From: Candidatus Pseudomonas phytovorans
GTDB taxonomy: Bacteria; Pseudomonadota; Gammaproteobacteria; Pseudomonadales; Pseudomonadaceae
NCBI GenBank assembly: GCA_029202525.1
Contig: CP119325.1
Coordinates: 385,001-449,000 of the forward strand
Direction of reading: 5' to 3'
DNA: 64,000 nucleotides
Each line of letters starts with the position of its first letter. Positions within the stretch are counted from its first letter, which is position 1. The notes under the pieces were generated by a model, which was not told the origin of the DNA, made no database searches, and saw only the letters and a program-made list of their open reading frames with translations. The position numbers and the translations under genes are program-made. Positions 43,910 to 53,078 of the stretch are shown in pieces.

Positions 43910-44860
43910 ATGTCAGTCTTCACCCCCGTGACCCGGCCTGAGCTGGAAACCTTTCTGGCGCCGTACGAGCTGGGCCGTCTGCTCGACTTCCAGGGCATTG
44001 CCGCCGGCACCGAGAACAGCAACTTTTTCGTCAGCCTCGAACAGGGGGAGTTCGTCCTGACGCTGATCGAGCGTGGGCCCAGCGAGGACATGCCGTTCTT
44101 CATCGAACTGCTCGACACCCTGCACGCGGCCGACATGCCGGTGCCCTATGCCATTCGTGACCGCGACGGCAACGGCCTGCGCGAGTTGTGCGGCAAGCCG
44201 GCGCTGCTGCAGCCGCGGTTGTCGGGCAAGCACATCAAGGCGCCGAACAACCAGCACTGCGCCCAGGTTGGCGAGCTGCTGGCCCACATTCACCTGGCCA
44301 CCCGCGAGCACATTATCGAGCGCAAGACCGACCGAGGTCTGGACTGGATGCTGGCCTCGGGTGCAGATCTGCTGCCGCGCCTGAGCGCCGAGCAAGCAGC
44401 GCTGCTGCAGCCGGCGCTGGACGAAATCGGCGCACACAAAGCGCAGATCCTGGCATTGCCGCGGGCCAACCTGCATGCCGACCTGTTCCGCGACAACGTG
44501 ATGTTCGAAGGCACCCACCTGACCGGTGTGATCGACTTCTACAACGCCTGCTCGGGGCCGATGCTGTATGACATCGCCATCACCGTGAACGACTGGTGCC
44601 TGGATGAGCAGGGCGCAGTGGATGTACCGCGTGCCCAGGCACTTCTGGCAGCCTATGCGGCACTGCGGCCGTTCACTGCGGCCGAGGCCGAGCTATGGCC
44701 GGAAATGCTGCGGGTAGGGTGTGTGCGCTTCTGGCTGTCGCGCCTGATTGCGGCGGAATCGTTTGCCGGCATGGATGTGATGATCCATGACCCGGGCGAG
44801 TTCGAAGTGCGCCTGGCGCAGCGCCAGCAGGTGGCTTTGCACTTGCCGTTCGCTCTCTAG
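43910..44860 (+). CDS. thrB: Homoserine kinase (APH-fold ThrB)
   Basis: A 316-aa kinase of the aminoglycoside-phosphotransferase fold (the pseudomonad ThrB type, not GHMP). Motifs: GTENSNFFV (nucleotide loop), HADLFRDNVMF (catalytic loop) and GVIDFYNACSGP (metal). It makes O-phospho-L-homoserine for threonine synthesis. Confidence 0.93.
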   Translation: MSVFTPVTRPELETFLAPYELGRLLDFQGIAAGTENSNFFVSLEQGEFVLTLIERGPSEDMPFFIELLDTLHAADMPVPYAIRDRDGNGLRELCGKPALLQPRLSGKHIKAPNNQHCAQVGELLAHIHLATREHIIERKTDRGLDWMLASGADLLPRLSAEQAALLQPALDEIGAHKAQILALPRANLHADLFRDNVMFEGTHLTGVIDFYNACSGPMLYDIAITVNDWCLDEQGAVDVPRAQALLAAYAALRPFTAAEAELWPEMLRVGCVRFWLSRLIAAESFAGMDVMIHDPGEFEVRLAQRQQVALHLPFAL

Positions 44861-44870
44861 ACCGCGTCTG

Positions 44871-44964
44871 CTTCTTCGCGGGCACGCCCGCTCCCACAGG
44901 GATCACACAAACCTCAAGGTTGTCGATGTACCTGTGGGAGCGGGCGTGCCCGCGAAGAGGCCGG
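44871..44964. repeat. REP pair (inverted)
   Basis: Copies at 44871-44900 and 44931-44964 with core GCGGGCACGCCCGC and its complement GCGGGCGTGCCCGC. Confidence 0.9.
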
Positions 44965-44971
44965 TACAGGC

Positions 44972-45880
44972 TTACAACTGCTCCAGGCACCCAGCCAGAT
45001 CACCACCCAGCTTCTCCAGCAAGCGCTCATAGCCCTTGCCATCCACCGGGTCGGTACCGCCCAGGGCATCCAGCTCAGCCAGGGTCACTGGCAGGCCGGC
45101 CGTCAGGGTCTCGGCCAGGCGCGGTCGCAGTGGCGGTTCGCTGAATACGCAGGTCTTCCCAACTTCCTGCAGGCGCTTACGCATGGCCGCCACATGCTGC
45201 GCCCCCGGCTGTACCTCGGATGCCACGCTGAACACACCCGTGTGCTTCAGGCCATACTCCGCCTCGAAGTAGTCGAACGCCTCGTGGAACACGAAGTACG
45301 GTTTGTCGGCAATACCAGCCACCCGTGCCTTGATCCGCGCATCCAGTGCGTCCAGGCGCTCGTCGAAGGCCTTCAGGTTGCTCTGGTAGCGGGCCGCATT
45401 GGCCGGGTCGACCTGAGCCAGGTCAGCCGCCATTTTTGCCGCGATTACCCGTGCGTTGACCGACGATAACCACAAATGAGCATCCAGGCTGCCTGGACGG
45501 TGATCGTGGTCATGATCGTCGTGGTCTGCTTCCTCATGGGAATGGCTGTCCTCGCCAAAATGACGCAGCTTCATGCCAGTCAGCGACTGCACGGCCACCG
45601 TGGGCTTGCTGCGGCTGCCCAGTACCCGCGGCAGGAAGTTCTCCATGTCCGGGCCGATCCAGTACAGCAGGTCGGCATCACCTACCCGGCGCACATCGGA
45701 GGGGCGCAATGCATAGTGGTGCGGCGAGGCGCCTGGCGGCAGCAACACGTCAGGGCTACCAACGCCATCCTGCACGGCGGCGGCAATCTGCTGCAGGGGC
45801 TTGATACTGGTAAGCACATGCACATCGGCCTGGGCGGAAAATGCGATGAAAGCGACAAACAGAGCTAGGAATCGGGACAC
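44972..45880 (-). CDS. znuA: Zinc ABC transporter substrate-binding protein
   Basis: A 302-aa periplasmic protein. A signal peptide (SRFLALFVAFIAFSAQA) precedes the cluster A-I fold. It has a His/Asp-rich metal-gathering loop (HSHEEADHDDHDHDH, about 130-145) and conserved His ligands in SPHHYALRP and DAHLWLS. Start GTG 45880 is preferred: an upstream ATG at about 45926 would put the Zur-box-like site inside the gene. It is divergent from zur. Confidence 0.9.
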   Translation of the reverse strand: MSRFLALFVAFIAFSAQADVHVLTSIKPLQQIAAAVQDGVGSPDVLLPPGASPHHYALRPSDVRRVGDADLLYWIGPDMENFLPRVLGSRSKPTVAVQSLTGMKLRHFGEDSHSHEEADHDDHDHDHRPGSLDAHLWLSSVNARVIAAKMAADLAQVDPANAARYQSNLKAFDERLDALDARIKARVAGIADKPYFVFHEAFDYFEAEYGLKHTGVFSVASEVQPGAQHVAAMRKRLQEVGKTCVFSEPPLRPRLAETLTAGLPVTLAELDALGGTDPVDGKGYERLLEKLGGDLAGCLEQL

Positions 45881-45907
45881 GGTGGATACTCGAGTCGTCA
45901 GAAACAG

Positions 45908-45920
45908 GTAACATAATAAC
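45908..45920. promoter_or_regulatory. Candidate Zur box between znuA and zur
   Basis: GTAACATAATAAC agrees with 9 of 12 fixed positions of the GTTATA-N-TATAAC core of gamma-proteobacterial Zur boxes. It lies 28 bp from znuA GTG and 27 bp from the zur ATG. Confidence 0.55.
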
Positions 45921-45946
45921 GTCTCCATCCAGAACCGTCGCTGCCC

Positions 45947-46432
45947 ATGTCCATCACGCCGCTGGCCAACCGTCCTCACGATCATTCCCATTGCGTACAC
46001 AGCGCACTGGCTGAAGCCGACGCCTTGTGCACCCGCCAGGGTCTGCGCCTTACTGCGCTGCGCCGCAGGGTGCTGGAGCTGGTATGGCAAAGCCACAAGC
46101 CGCTGGGCGCCTACGACATCCTCGCCGTGCTCAGCGAGCAGGATGGCCGCCGCGCCGCGCCCCCTACGGTGTACCGTGCGCTCGACTTCTTGCTGGAAAA
46201 CGGCCTGGTGCACCGTATCGCGTCGCTCAACGCCTTCATCGGCTGCAGCCATCCCGAGCACGTGCACCAGGGCCAGTTCCTGATCTGCCGCGAATGCCAC
46301 GTGGCCATCGAACTGGAACAGAGCAGCATCAGCGAAGCCATCATCAACAGCGCCAAAGGCGTAGGCTTCACCGTCGAAACCCAGACCGTGGAAGTGGTCG
46401 GCCTGTGCGGCAGCTGCCGGAGCGCAGCATGA
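45947..46432 (+). CDS. zur: Zinc uptake regulator
   Basis: A 161-aa Fur-family repressor: winged-helix domain with RLTALRRRVLELVW and APPTVYRALDFLLENGLV, then a metal-binding domain with CSHPEHVHQ, LICRECH and LCGSCR (structural zinc cysteines). It represses the divergent znuA and its own operon when zinc is sufficient. It overlaps znuC by 4 bp (ATGA), so zur-znuC-znuB form one operon. Confidence 0.93.
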   Translation: MSITPLANRPHDHSHCVHSALAEADALCTRQGLRLTALRRRVLELVWQSHKPLGAYDILAVLSEQDGRRAAPPTVYRALDFLLENGLVHRIASLNAFIGCSHPEHVHQGQFLICRECHVAIELEQSSISEAIINSAKGVGFTVETQTVEVVGLCGSCRSAA

Positions 46433-47202
46433 GCGACGCGCTGATCCGCCTGGAGCAGGTCGGCGTCACCTTTGGCGGTGAGGCAGTGCTCGACAGCATC
46501 GACCTGTCGGTCGCACCCGGCCAGATCGTCACCCTGATCGGCCCCAACGGGGCGGGCAAGACTACCTTGGTGCGCGCCGTGCTCGGGCTGCTCAAGCCGC
46601 ACCGCGGCAAGGTATGGCGCAAGCCGAAGCTGCGCATTGGCTACATGCCGCAAAAGATCCAGGTAGATGCCACGCTGCCGCTCTCGGTGCTGCGTTTCCT
46701 GCGCCTGGTACCCGGCGTAGACCGTGCGGCAGCCGTGTCGGCGCTGCAAGAAGTGGGCGCGGAGCAGGTCATCGACAGCCCGATCCAGACCATTTCCGGT
46801 GGGGAGATGCAGCGTGTGCTGCTGGCCCGCGCATTGCTGCGCGAGCCCCAGTTGCTGGTGCTCGACGAGCCGGTACAAGGCGTGGATGTGGTCGGCCAGA
46901 CCGAGCTGTACAACCTCATCACCCGCCTGCGCGACCGCCACGGTTGCGGGGTGCTGATGGTGTCCCACGACCTGCACCTGGTCATGAGCGCCACTGACCA
47001 GGTGGTGTGCCTGAACCGCCACGTCTGCTGCTCGGGCCACCCGGAGCAAGTCAGCAACGACCCGGCTTTCGTCGAGCTGTTCGGCCAGAACGCACCAAGC
47101 CTGGCCGTTTACCACCACCATCACGACCACAGCCACGACCTGCACGGCTCGGTCGTCGCCCCCGACGCACATGTTCACGGAGAGCACTGCAAGCATGGCT
47201 GA
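46429..47202 (+). CDS. znuC: Zinc ABC transporter ATP-binding protein
   Basis: A 257-aa ATPase with Walker A GPNGAGKTT, signature ISGGEMQRVLLARALL and Walker B LLVLDEPVQGVD. The C-terminus is His-rich (YHHHHDHSHD and HVHGEHCKHG), seen in some zinc ATPases and possibly a zinc sensor or buffer. Start ATG 46429 overlaps the zur stop. Confidence 0.93.
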   Translation: MSDALIRLEQVGVTFGGEAVLDSIDLSVAPGQIVTLIGPNGAGKTTLVRAVLGLLKPHRGKVWRKPKLRIGYMPQKIQVDATLPLSVLRFLRLVPGVDRAAAVSALQEVGAEQVIDSPIQTISGGEMQRVLLARALLREPQLLVLDEPVQGVDVVGQTELYNLITRLRDRHGCGVLMVSHDLHLVMSATDQVVCLNRHVCCSGHPEQVSNDPAFVELFGQNAPSLAVYHHHHDHSHDLHGSVVAPDAHVHGEHCKHG

Positions 47203-47977
47203 TTTTCTTCTTTACGCCTTGCTTGCGGGTCTTTCCCTGGCAGTGGTAGCGGGCCCGCTCGGCTCGTTCGTGGTGTGGCGGCGCATGGCGTACTTCGGCG
47301 ACACCCTGTCCCATGCCGCGCTGCTGGGCGTGGCAATGGGTTTCGTGCTCGATGTGAGCCCGGCCTTGGCGGTTACCGTGGGCTGCCTGTTGCTGGCAAT
47401 CTTGCTGGTGACCTTGCAGCAACGCCAGCCACTGGCCTCCGACACCCTGCTCGGCATCCTCGCCCCCAGCACCCTGTCGCTGGGCCTGGTGGTGCTGAGT
47501 TTCATGCACGACGTGCGCATCGACCTGATGGCCTACCTGTTCGGTGACCTGCTGGCCATCAGCACCACCGACCTGGCCTGGATCCTCGGTGGCAGCGCGT
47601 TGGTCCTGCTGCTGCTGGCCGCGCTGTGGCGGCCGTTGCTGGCGGTGACCGTGCATGAAGAACTGGCCACAGTCGAAGGCCTGCCGGTGGCGGGCCTGCG
47701 CATGGCGCTGATGTTGCTGATTGCCGTAGTGATTGCCGTGGCGATGAAGATTGTCGGCGTGCTGCTGATCACCTCGCTGCTGATCATCCCCGCCGCTGCG
47801 GCGCAGCGTCACGCCCGCTCACCCGAGCAGATGGCCTTGGGCGCCAGCCTGCTGGGTGTGACCGCCGTGTGCGGCGGCCTGGCCATGTCGTGGTTCAAGG
47901 ATACGCCCGCCGGGCCGTCGATCGTGGTCTGCGCCGCGGTGCTATTCTTGCTGAGCCTGGCCCTGCCAAAACGCTGA
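47195..47977 (+). CDS. znuB: Zinc ABC transporter permease
   Basis: A 260-aa ABC-3 family permease with seven to eight membrane spans. The signature segments VAGPLGSFVVWRRMAYFGDTLSHAALLG and SLLIIPAAAAQ are present. It overlaps znuC by 8 bp. Start ATG 47195 is preferred over an ATG eight codons upstream. Confidence 0.94.
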   Translation: MADFLLYALLAGLSLAVVAGPLGSFVVWRRMAYFGDTLSHAALLGVAMGFVLDVSPALAVTVGCLLLAILLVTLQQRQPLASDTLLGILAPSTLSLGLVVLSFMHDVRIDLMAYLFGDLLAISTTDLAWILGGSALVLLLLAALWRPLLAVTVHEELATVEGLPVAGLRMALMLLIAVVIAVAMKIVGVLLITSLLIIPAAAAQRHARSPEQMALGASLLGVTAVCGGLAMSWFKDTPAGPSIVVCAAVLFLLSLALPKR

Positions 47978-48104
47978 TAAACAGGGCGTGTGCTGGCACG
48001 CCTTGCAACCTTTTGCCGGGTAAAGGGTCTGTAAGACCTGTTTTCGAGCGTGCGCACCTGGGTGTAGACTTGCTCGCTTTTTGCGCAAATAGAGAGTCGC
48101 AGGA

Positions 48105-48812
48105 ATGAAGCCGTTCGCCTCCCGTTATCTGCTTGTTGCCGTGTTTTCCCTGTTCCTGGCTGCCTGCTCAAGCGCGCCGGTCGAACAGGCCACCGCGCCT
48201 GTCCAAGCTGATGCCTGGCAGCAGTTGCAACAAAACATTGCCAGCAACGAGCTGGCTACCGCTGAAGACCAGCTGGCAGCCCTGCAGGCCCAGTCGCCGG
48301 ATGACGCGCGCCTGGAGCAATACCAGCGTCAGTTGGCCGAGGCCTACCTGCAACGCAGCCAGATCGTCCTGCAAAAGGGTGATGTGAATGCTGCAGCGAC
48401 GGCCCTGGCCCGTGCCCGCGCACTGATGCCGCAAGCCCCGGCAGTGACCGGTGGCGATCCCCTGTCCCAGGCACGCAAGGCCGAGCTCGAAAAGGCAGAA
48501 GCTGCCTTGAAAGCCGCCGAAGCCAAGCCCAAGGCACGCATCATCGACCCGACCGCACCAAGCACTGTAGTGGCCTTGAAGACCACTGACAGCCGCGCCA
48601 TGCGTCGCCAGCTCGATGACATTGCTGCCGATGTGGTGAGCTATGACTGCGAAGTGGTGTTCCAGGTGCCACGCACCGAGGATGCGCCTTGGCTCAAGAC
48701 CTTGCTGGAAAAGCGCGTGCGCAAGATCGACAGCGGGTTCGATTTGAAGCAGAAGCACGAAATCCAGCGCTCGCTGCCGGCGCAGGTGGTTCTGGTACCG
48801 CATCAGCGCTGA
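48105..48812 (+). CDS. Predicted lipoprotein, unknown
   Basis: A 235-aa lipoprotein: lipobox FLAAC (Cys about 22), a helical region with tetratricopeptide-like spacing (about 30-130), an Ala/Lys linker, and a C-terminal alpha/beta segment. It sits after znuB as PA5502 does in P. aeruginosa. No characterised family was recognised; zinc involvement is only a guess from position. Confidence 0.78.
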   Translation: MKPFASRYLLVAVFSLFLAACSSAPVEQATAPVQADAWQQLQQNIASNELATAEDQLAALQAQSPDDARLEQYQRQLAEAYLQRSQIVLQKGDVNAAATALARARALMPQAPAVTGGDPLSQARKAELEKAEAALKAAEAKPKARIIDPTAPSTVVALKTTDSRAMRRQLDDIAADVVSYDCEVVFQVPRTEDAPWLKTLLEKRVRKIDSGFDLKQKHEIQRSLPAQVVLVPHQR

Positions 48813-48830
48813 CCCGAAACCTGCGCAGTA

Positions 48831-48970
48831 CCTGTGGGAGCGGGCGTGCCCGCGAAGAAGGCAACGCGGTGGATGGCACGGGCTTCGCCCGTGTTCGCGG
48901 GCACGCCCGCTCCCACAATGACCGCATTCTGGCTGACTCTTGTGGGGGCGGGTTTACCCGCGAAAGGGCC
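48831..48970. repeat. Three REP copies
   Basis: Cores at 48831-48859 (GCGGGCGTGCCCGC), 48894-48917 (inverted complement) and 48940-48970 (GCGGGTTTACCCGC). The first two form an inverted pair with an extra 7-bp GGCACGG/GCCCGTG-type hairpin between them. The third belongs to a different core variant. Confidence 0.88.
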
Positions 48971-48973
48971 TTA

Positions 48974-51109
48974 TCAGGCGGGAATTGATTCCGCGGCAGC
49001 CTCCCGCTCCCACACCCGATGCCCCTCTACCGCTTTGACAAAAGCATCCACAGTCTTCTGCTCATCCCCCAGCAACAACCCCTTGTCCTCCTTGAGCCCC
49101 AGCGCTTTGACCAAGTCCTTGGTCAACACCAGCGCCTTCAGGTGCTTGTAGCCTTCCAGCAAGAAATGCTTGGCCAACCCGCTGGCCGCAAGGGCATCCG
49201 TTGAAGCCTTGCCACCAGGCACGACAATCCCGTCGAACATGATCGATGGCATCCCCTCCATCGACGCATCCACCGGTAACTGCTTGCCATCCGCCGCCTT
49301 CACCGGCGCCGAAGTTGGCCCCAACAGCATCGGCCGAGCGCTGTGCGCCTCCAGCGCTTTCACCAGTCGGTCGACACTTGCAGCATCCACGCCATCGGCC
49401 ACCAGCAGCGCAATCTTGCGCCCCTTGATGCCCACATCGCCGGGGTGGTTCATCTGGCTCAACGCCTTGGATTGCGCAGGTTTGCTGCCTTTAACCTTGA
49501 TCGTTGCCTGTTTGGGGGCAGGCAGCCCCAGATTCCCGGCTACAGCTGCGGCCAGCTTCAGGTCGATGTTGGCGAGAATCTCGTTCACCTCCCGCTGGCG
49601 GATGCTCTCCCGCTCCACCTTGCCCAGTTCAAAGCTGTAGGCCTTGATGATGTGCTGCTGCTCGGTCGGGCTCATGCTCTGGAAGAACAGCCGCGCCTGC
49701 GAGAAATGATCGCCGAACGACTCGCTGCGCTGGCGAATCTTGTGCGCATCGATGCGCTCCTGATAACTCTCAAAGCCGCCATCCTGCGCCGCAGGCGGTG
49801 TTTCCTTCGGCCAGCCGCCGTCGATGGAGTTGGGTTCGTAGGCAGCGCGGCCCTTGTCGATGGTCATGCGGTGCATGGCATCGCGCTGGCTGCTGTGGTT
49901 GGGCGCTACCGGCCGGTTGATCGGGATTTCATGGAAGTTCGGCCCGCCCAGCCGGCTGATCTGGGTATCGGTGTACGAGAACAACCGCCCCTGCAACAGC
50001 GGGTCGTTGGTGAAGTCGATACCCGGCACGATATGCCCAGGGCAGAAGGCCACCTGTTCGGTTTCGGCGAAAAAGTTGTCCGGGTTGCGGTTGAGCACCA
50101 TCTTGCCCAGCAGCGTCACCGGCACCAGTTCCTCGGGGATCAGCTTGGTCGGGTCAAGCAGGTCGAAGTCGAACTTGTGTTCATCGGCCTCGGGCACGAT
50201 TTGCACGCCCAGCTCCCATTCCGGGTAGTCACCGGTCTCGATGGCACCCCACAGGTCACGCCGGTGGTAGTCAGCGTCCTTGCCCGCCAGCTTCTGCGCT
50301 TCGTCCCACAGCACCGAATGCACGCCTTGGCGCGGCTTCCAGTGGAACTTGACGAAACTGGCCACACCCTGTGCATTGATCAGGCGGAAAGTGTGCACGC
50401 CAAAGCCTTCCATCATGCGCAGGCTGCGCGGAATGGCGCGGTCGGACATGGCCCAGATGACCATGTGTGCCGACTCTGGCACCAGCGACACGAAGTCCCA
50501 GAAAGTATCGTGGGCCGAACCACCGGTGGGCATTTCATTCTGTGGCTCGGGCTTCACGGCATGCACAAAGTCCGGAAACTTGATGGCATCCTGGATGAAG
50601 AACACCGGCATGTTGTTGCCAACCAGGTCGAAATTACCTTCATCGGTATAGAACTTGACGGCAAAACCACGCACATCACGCACGGTGTCACCCGACCCGC
50701 GAGGCCCCTGTACGGTGGAAAAGCGCACAAACACCGGGGTGATCTTTTCCGGGTCCTGCAGGAAGCCGGCCTTGGTCAATTCGGCATGGCAACCGTAGCT
50801 CTGGAAGTAACCGTGCGCGCCGGTCCCGCGGGCATGCACGATGCGCTCGGGGATGCGCTCATGGTCGAAGTGGGTGATCTTCTCGCGCATGATGAAGTCT
50901 TCGAGCAGCGATGGCCCCCGTGCACCGGCCTTGAGGCTGTTCTGGTTGTCGGCCACCTTCACACCCTGGTTGGTGCGCAGGGCCTGGCCCGTGGCATCGC
51001 TGCGGAAGGTCTCCAGGCTCTGCAACTTGGCATTGGTATTGGCCCTGTCGGGGGTCTGGGTGCCGGCGGCCTCGCTGTGCTTGGGCGCGTCCGTTTTCTT
51101 GCTGGGCAT
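48974..51109 (-). CDS. katE: Monofunctional large-subunit catalase HPII
   Basis: A 711-aa protein of the clade II catalases: long N-terminal extension, catalytic His92 (ERIVHARGTGAHGYF), heme-ligand Tyr in LFSYTDTQISRLG, and a C-terminal flavodoxin/GATase-like domain (about 565-700, KIALLVADGVDAASV). It removes H2O2, usually in stationary phase. It stands between the znu lipoprotein and metNIQ on the opposite strand. Confidence 0.95.
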   Translation of the reverse strand: MPSKKTDAPKHSEAAGTQTPDRANTNAKLQSLETFRSDATGQALRTNQGVKVADNQNSLKAGARGPSLLEDFIMREKITHFDHERIPERIVHARGTGAHGYFQSYGCHAELTKAGFLQDPEKITPVFVRFSTVQGPRGSGDTVRDVRGFAVKFYTDEGNFDLVGNNMPVFFIQDAIKFPDFVHAVKPEPQNEMPTGGSAHDTFWDFVSLVPESAHMVIWAMSDRAIPRSLRMMEGFGVHTFRLINAQGVASFVKFHWKPRQGVHSVLWDEAQKLAGKDADYHRRDLWGAIETGDYPEWELGVQIVPEADEHKFDFDLLDPTKLIPEELVPVTLLGKMVLNRNPDNFFAETEQVAFCPGHIVPGIDFTNDPLLQGRLFSYTDTQISRLGGPNFHEIPINRPVAPNHSSQRDAMHRMTIDKGRAAYEPNSIDGGWPKETPPAAQDGGFESYQERIDAHKIRQRSESFGDHFSQARLFFQSMSPTEQQHIIKAYSFELGKVERESIRQREVNEILANIDLKLAAAVAGNLGLPAPKQATIKVKGSKPAQSKALSQMNHPGDVGIKGRKIALLVADGVDAASVDRLVKALEAHSARPMLLGPTSAPVKAADGKQLPVDASMEGMPSIMFDGIVVPGGKASTDALAASGLAKHFLLEGYKHLKALVLTKDLVKALGLKEDKGLLLGDEQKTVDAFVKAVEGHRVWEREAAAESIPA

Positions 51110-51248
51110 GGTCGGCTCTCCTCATCAGTCTTCAGGCGTGCCCGTTTCGGGCTTGTTCAACTAGTGACTGGAGGCCTTTGGCGAGCGTTCAATCAGAATT
51201 ACCGGTTGTCGCGATATGCCCTATGGATTGGTGCATTACGAAATAAAT

Positions 51249-51295
51249 GCTAAGAACAGCTAAGGGAAAAGGCTAAAATGCGCGACCCCAGCTAA
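51249..51295. promoter_or_regulatory. Repeated GCTAA motif upstream of metN
   Basis: GCTAA occurs at 51249, 51259, 51272 and 51291, with GCTAAG twice at a 10-bp interval. The region lies 41-87 bp before the metN start. It may be a regulatory element or just coincidence. Confidence 0.3.
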
Positions 51296-51335
51296 CCGCT
51301 GACCCAAATTTCATGCGCCCCACAAGGTTCGCTAC

Positions 51336-52343
51336 GTGATCGAGTTCCAACAGGTACATAAAACCTACCGCGTTGCCGGTAGGGAAATCCCCGCACTGAA
51401 TCCGACCAGCCTGACCATCGAAGATGGCCAGGTGTTCGGCCTGATCGGCCATTCCGGCGCCGGAAAAAGCACCATGCTGCGCCTGATCAACCGCCTGGAA
51501 GAGCCTTCCGGTGGCAAGATCATCGTCGACGGCGAAGACGTCACCGCGTTCAACGCCAGCCAGCTGCGCGGCTTCCGCCAGCAGGTCGGGATGATTTTCC
51601 AGCACTTCAACCTGCTGGCCTCCAAGACCGTCGCCGACAACGTTGCCCTGCCACTGACCCTGGCCGGCGAGCTGTCGCGCAGCCAGATCGACAAGCGTGT
51701 CACCGAGCTGCTGGCCCGCGTGGGCCTTTCGGACCACGCCAAGAAGTACCCGGCGCAGCTGTCCGGTGGCCAGAAGCAGCGCGTCGGCATCGCCCGTGCG
51801 CTGTCTACCAACCCGAAGATCCTGCTGTGCGACGAGGCCACCAGTGCCCTCGACCCGCAAACCACGGCCTCGGTCCTGCAACTGCTGGCCGAGATCAACC
51901 GTGAGCTGAAGCTGACCATCGTGCTGATCACCCATGAAATGGATGTGATCCGCCGTGTCTGCGACCGCGTGGCAGTGATGGACGCCGGCGTGATCGTCGA
52001 GCAAGGCTCGGTGGCCGATGTGTTCCTGCATCCGCAGCACCCCACCACCAAACGCTTCGTCCAGGAAGACGAGCAAGTCGACGAAGGCGAGCAGCGCGAC
52101 GACTTTGCCCACGTGCCGGGCCGCATCGTGCGCCTGACTTTCCAGGGCGACGCTACCTACGCGCCGCTGCTGGGCACCGTGGCCCGCGAAACCGGCGTGG
52201 ACTACAGCATCCTCGCCGGGCGTATCGACCGCATCAAGGATGTCCCCTATGGCCAGCTCACACTCGCCCTGATCGGCGGGGACATGGAAGCGGCGTTCGC
52301 CCGCTTCAAGGCAGCTGATGTTCATATGGAGGTACTGCGTTGA
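51336..52343 (+). CDS. metN: Methionine ABC transporter ATP-binding protein
   Basis: A 335-aa ATPase: Walker A GHSGAGKST, signature LSGGQKQRVGIARALS, Walker B ILLCDEATSALDP, and a C-terminal NIL domain (about 265-335) that binds methionine for trans-inhibition. GTG 51336 is the start. It overlaps metI (TGATG). Confidence 0.95.
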   Translation: MIEFQQVHKTYRVAGREIPALNPTSLTIEDGQVFGLIGHSGAGKSTMLRLINRLEEPSGGKIIVDGEDVTAFNASQLRGFRQQVGMIFQHFNLLASKTVADNVALPLTLAGELSRSQIDKRVTELLARVGLSDHAKKYPAQLSGGQKQRVGIARALSTNPKILLCDEATSALDPQTTASVLQLLAEINRELKLTIVLITHEMDVIRRVCDRVAVMDAGVIVEQGSVADVFLHPQHPTTKRFVQEDEQVDEGEQRDDFAHVPGRIVRLTFQGDATYAPLLGTVARETGVDYSILAGRIDRIKDVPYGQLTLALIGGDMEAAFARFKAADVHMEVLR

Positions 52344-53014
52344 TGGACGCCCTGAATTTCTTTGCCAACGTCGACTGGGCCGAAATCTGGCTGGCCACCA
52401 TCGACACCATGATCATGCTGTTCGGCTCGCTGTTCTTCACCGTGCTGCTGGGCCTGCCGCTGGGCGTGCTGCTGTTCCTCTGCGGGCCTAAGCAGATGTT
52501 CGAACAGAAGGGCGTGTATGCGCTGCTGTCGCTGGTGGTGAACATTCTGCGCTCGCTGCCGTTCATCATCCTGTTGATCGTGATGATCCCGTTCACCGTG
52601 CTGATCACCGGCACCTCGCTGGGCGTTGCCGGTGCCATCCCGCCGCTGGTCGTGGGTGCCACGCCGTTCTTCGCTCGCCTGGTGGAAACCGCCCTGCGTG
52701 AGGTGGACCGCGGCATCATCGAAGCCACCCAGTCGATGGGCGCCACCACTCGCCAGATCATCACCAGCGCCCTGCTGCCGGAGGCCCGCCCGGGTATCTT
52801 CGCGGCCATTACCGTCACCGCCATCACCCTGGTGTCGTACACCGCCATGGCCGGTGTGGTCGGCGCCGGGGGCCTGGGCGACCTGGCGATCCGCTTCGGC
52901 TACCAGCGGTTCCAGACCGATGTGATGGTAGTGACCGTGGTGCTACTGCTGGTACTGGTTCAAGTACTGCAGAGCGTGGGCGACAAACTGGTCGTGCATT
53001 TTTCCCGTAAGTAA
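52343..53014 (+). CDS. metI: Methionine ABC transporter permease
   Basis: A 223-aa permease with five membrane spans and the EAA loop (REVDRGIIEATQSMGATTRQIITSALLPEA). ATG 52343 shares its first base with the metN stop, after a GGAGG site. Part of metNIQ. Confidence 0.95.
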   Translation: MDALNFFANVDWAEIWLATIDTMIMLFGSLFFTVLLGLPLGVLLFLCGPKQMFEQKGVYALLSLVVNILRSLPFIILLIVMIPFTVLITGTSLGVAGAIPPLVVGATPFFARLVETALREVDRGIIEATQSMGATTRQIITSALLPEARPGIFAAITVTAITLVSYTAMAGVVGAGGLGDLAIRFGYQRFQTDVMVVTVVLLLVLVQVLQSVGDKLVVHFSRK

Positions 53015-53022
53015 CCCCAATG

Positions 53023-53041
53023 GGGTCGGCCCGGCCGACCC
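53023..53041 (+). other. Hairpin between metI and metQ
   Basis: GGGTCGG pairs with CCGACCC across a 5-nt loop in the 64-bp gap. No T-tract; it could stabilise or separate the mRNA to raise MetQ levels. Confidence 0.55.
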
Positions 53042-53078
53042 GTTCGGGGGCCGTCGCGGCCCTCACAAGGAGTGATTG

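Noticed and set aside
49343..51253. 636-codon plus-strand frame over katE
   Set aside because: Antisense shadow of the catalase gene; katE has unmistakable motifs on the other strand.
51236..51335. SAM or other methionine riboswitch before metN
   Set aside because: No S-box-like core could be recognised, and only short GCTAA repeats are visible.
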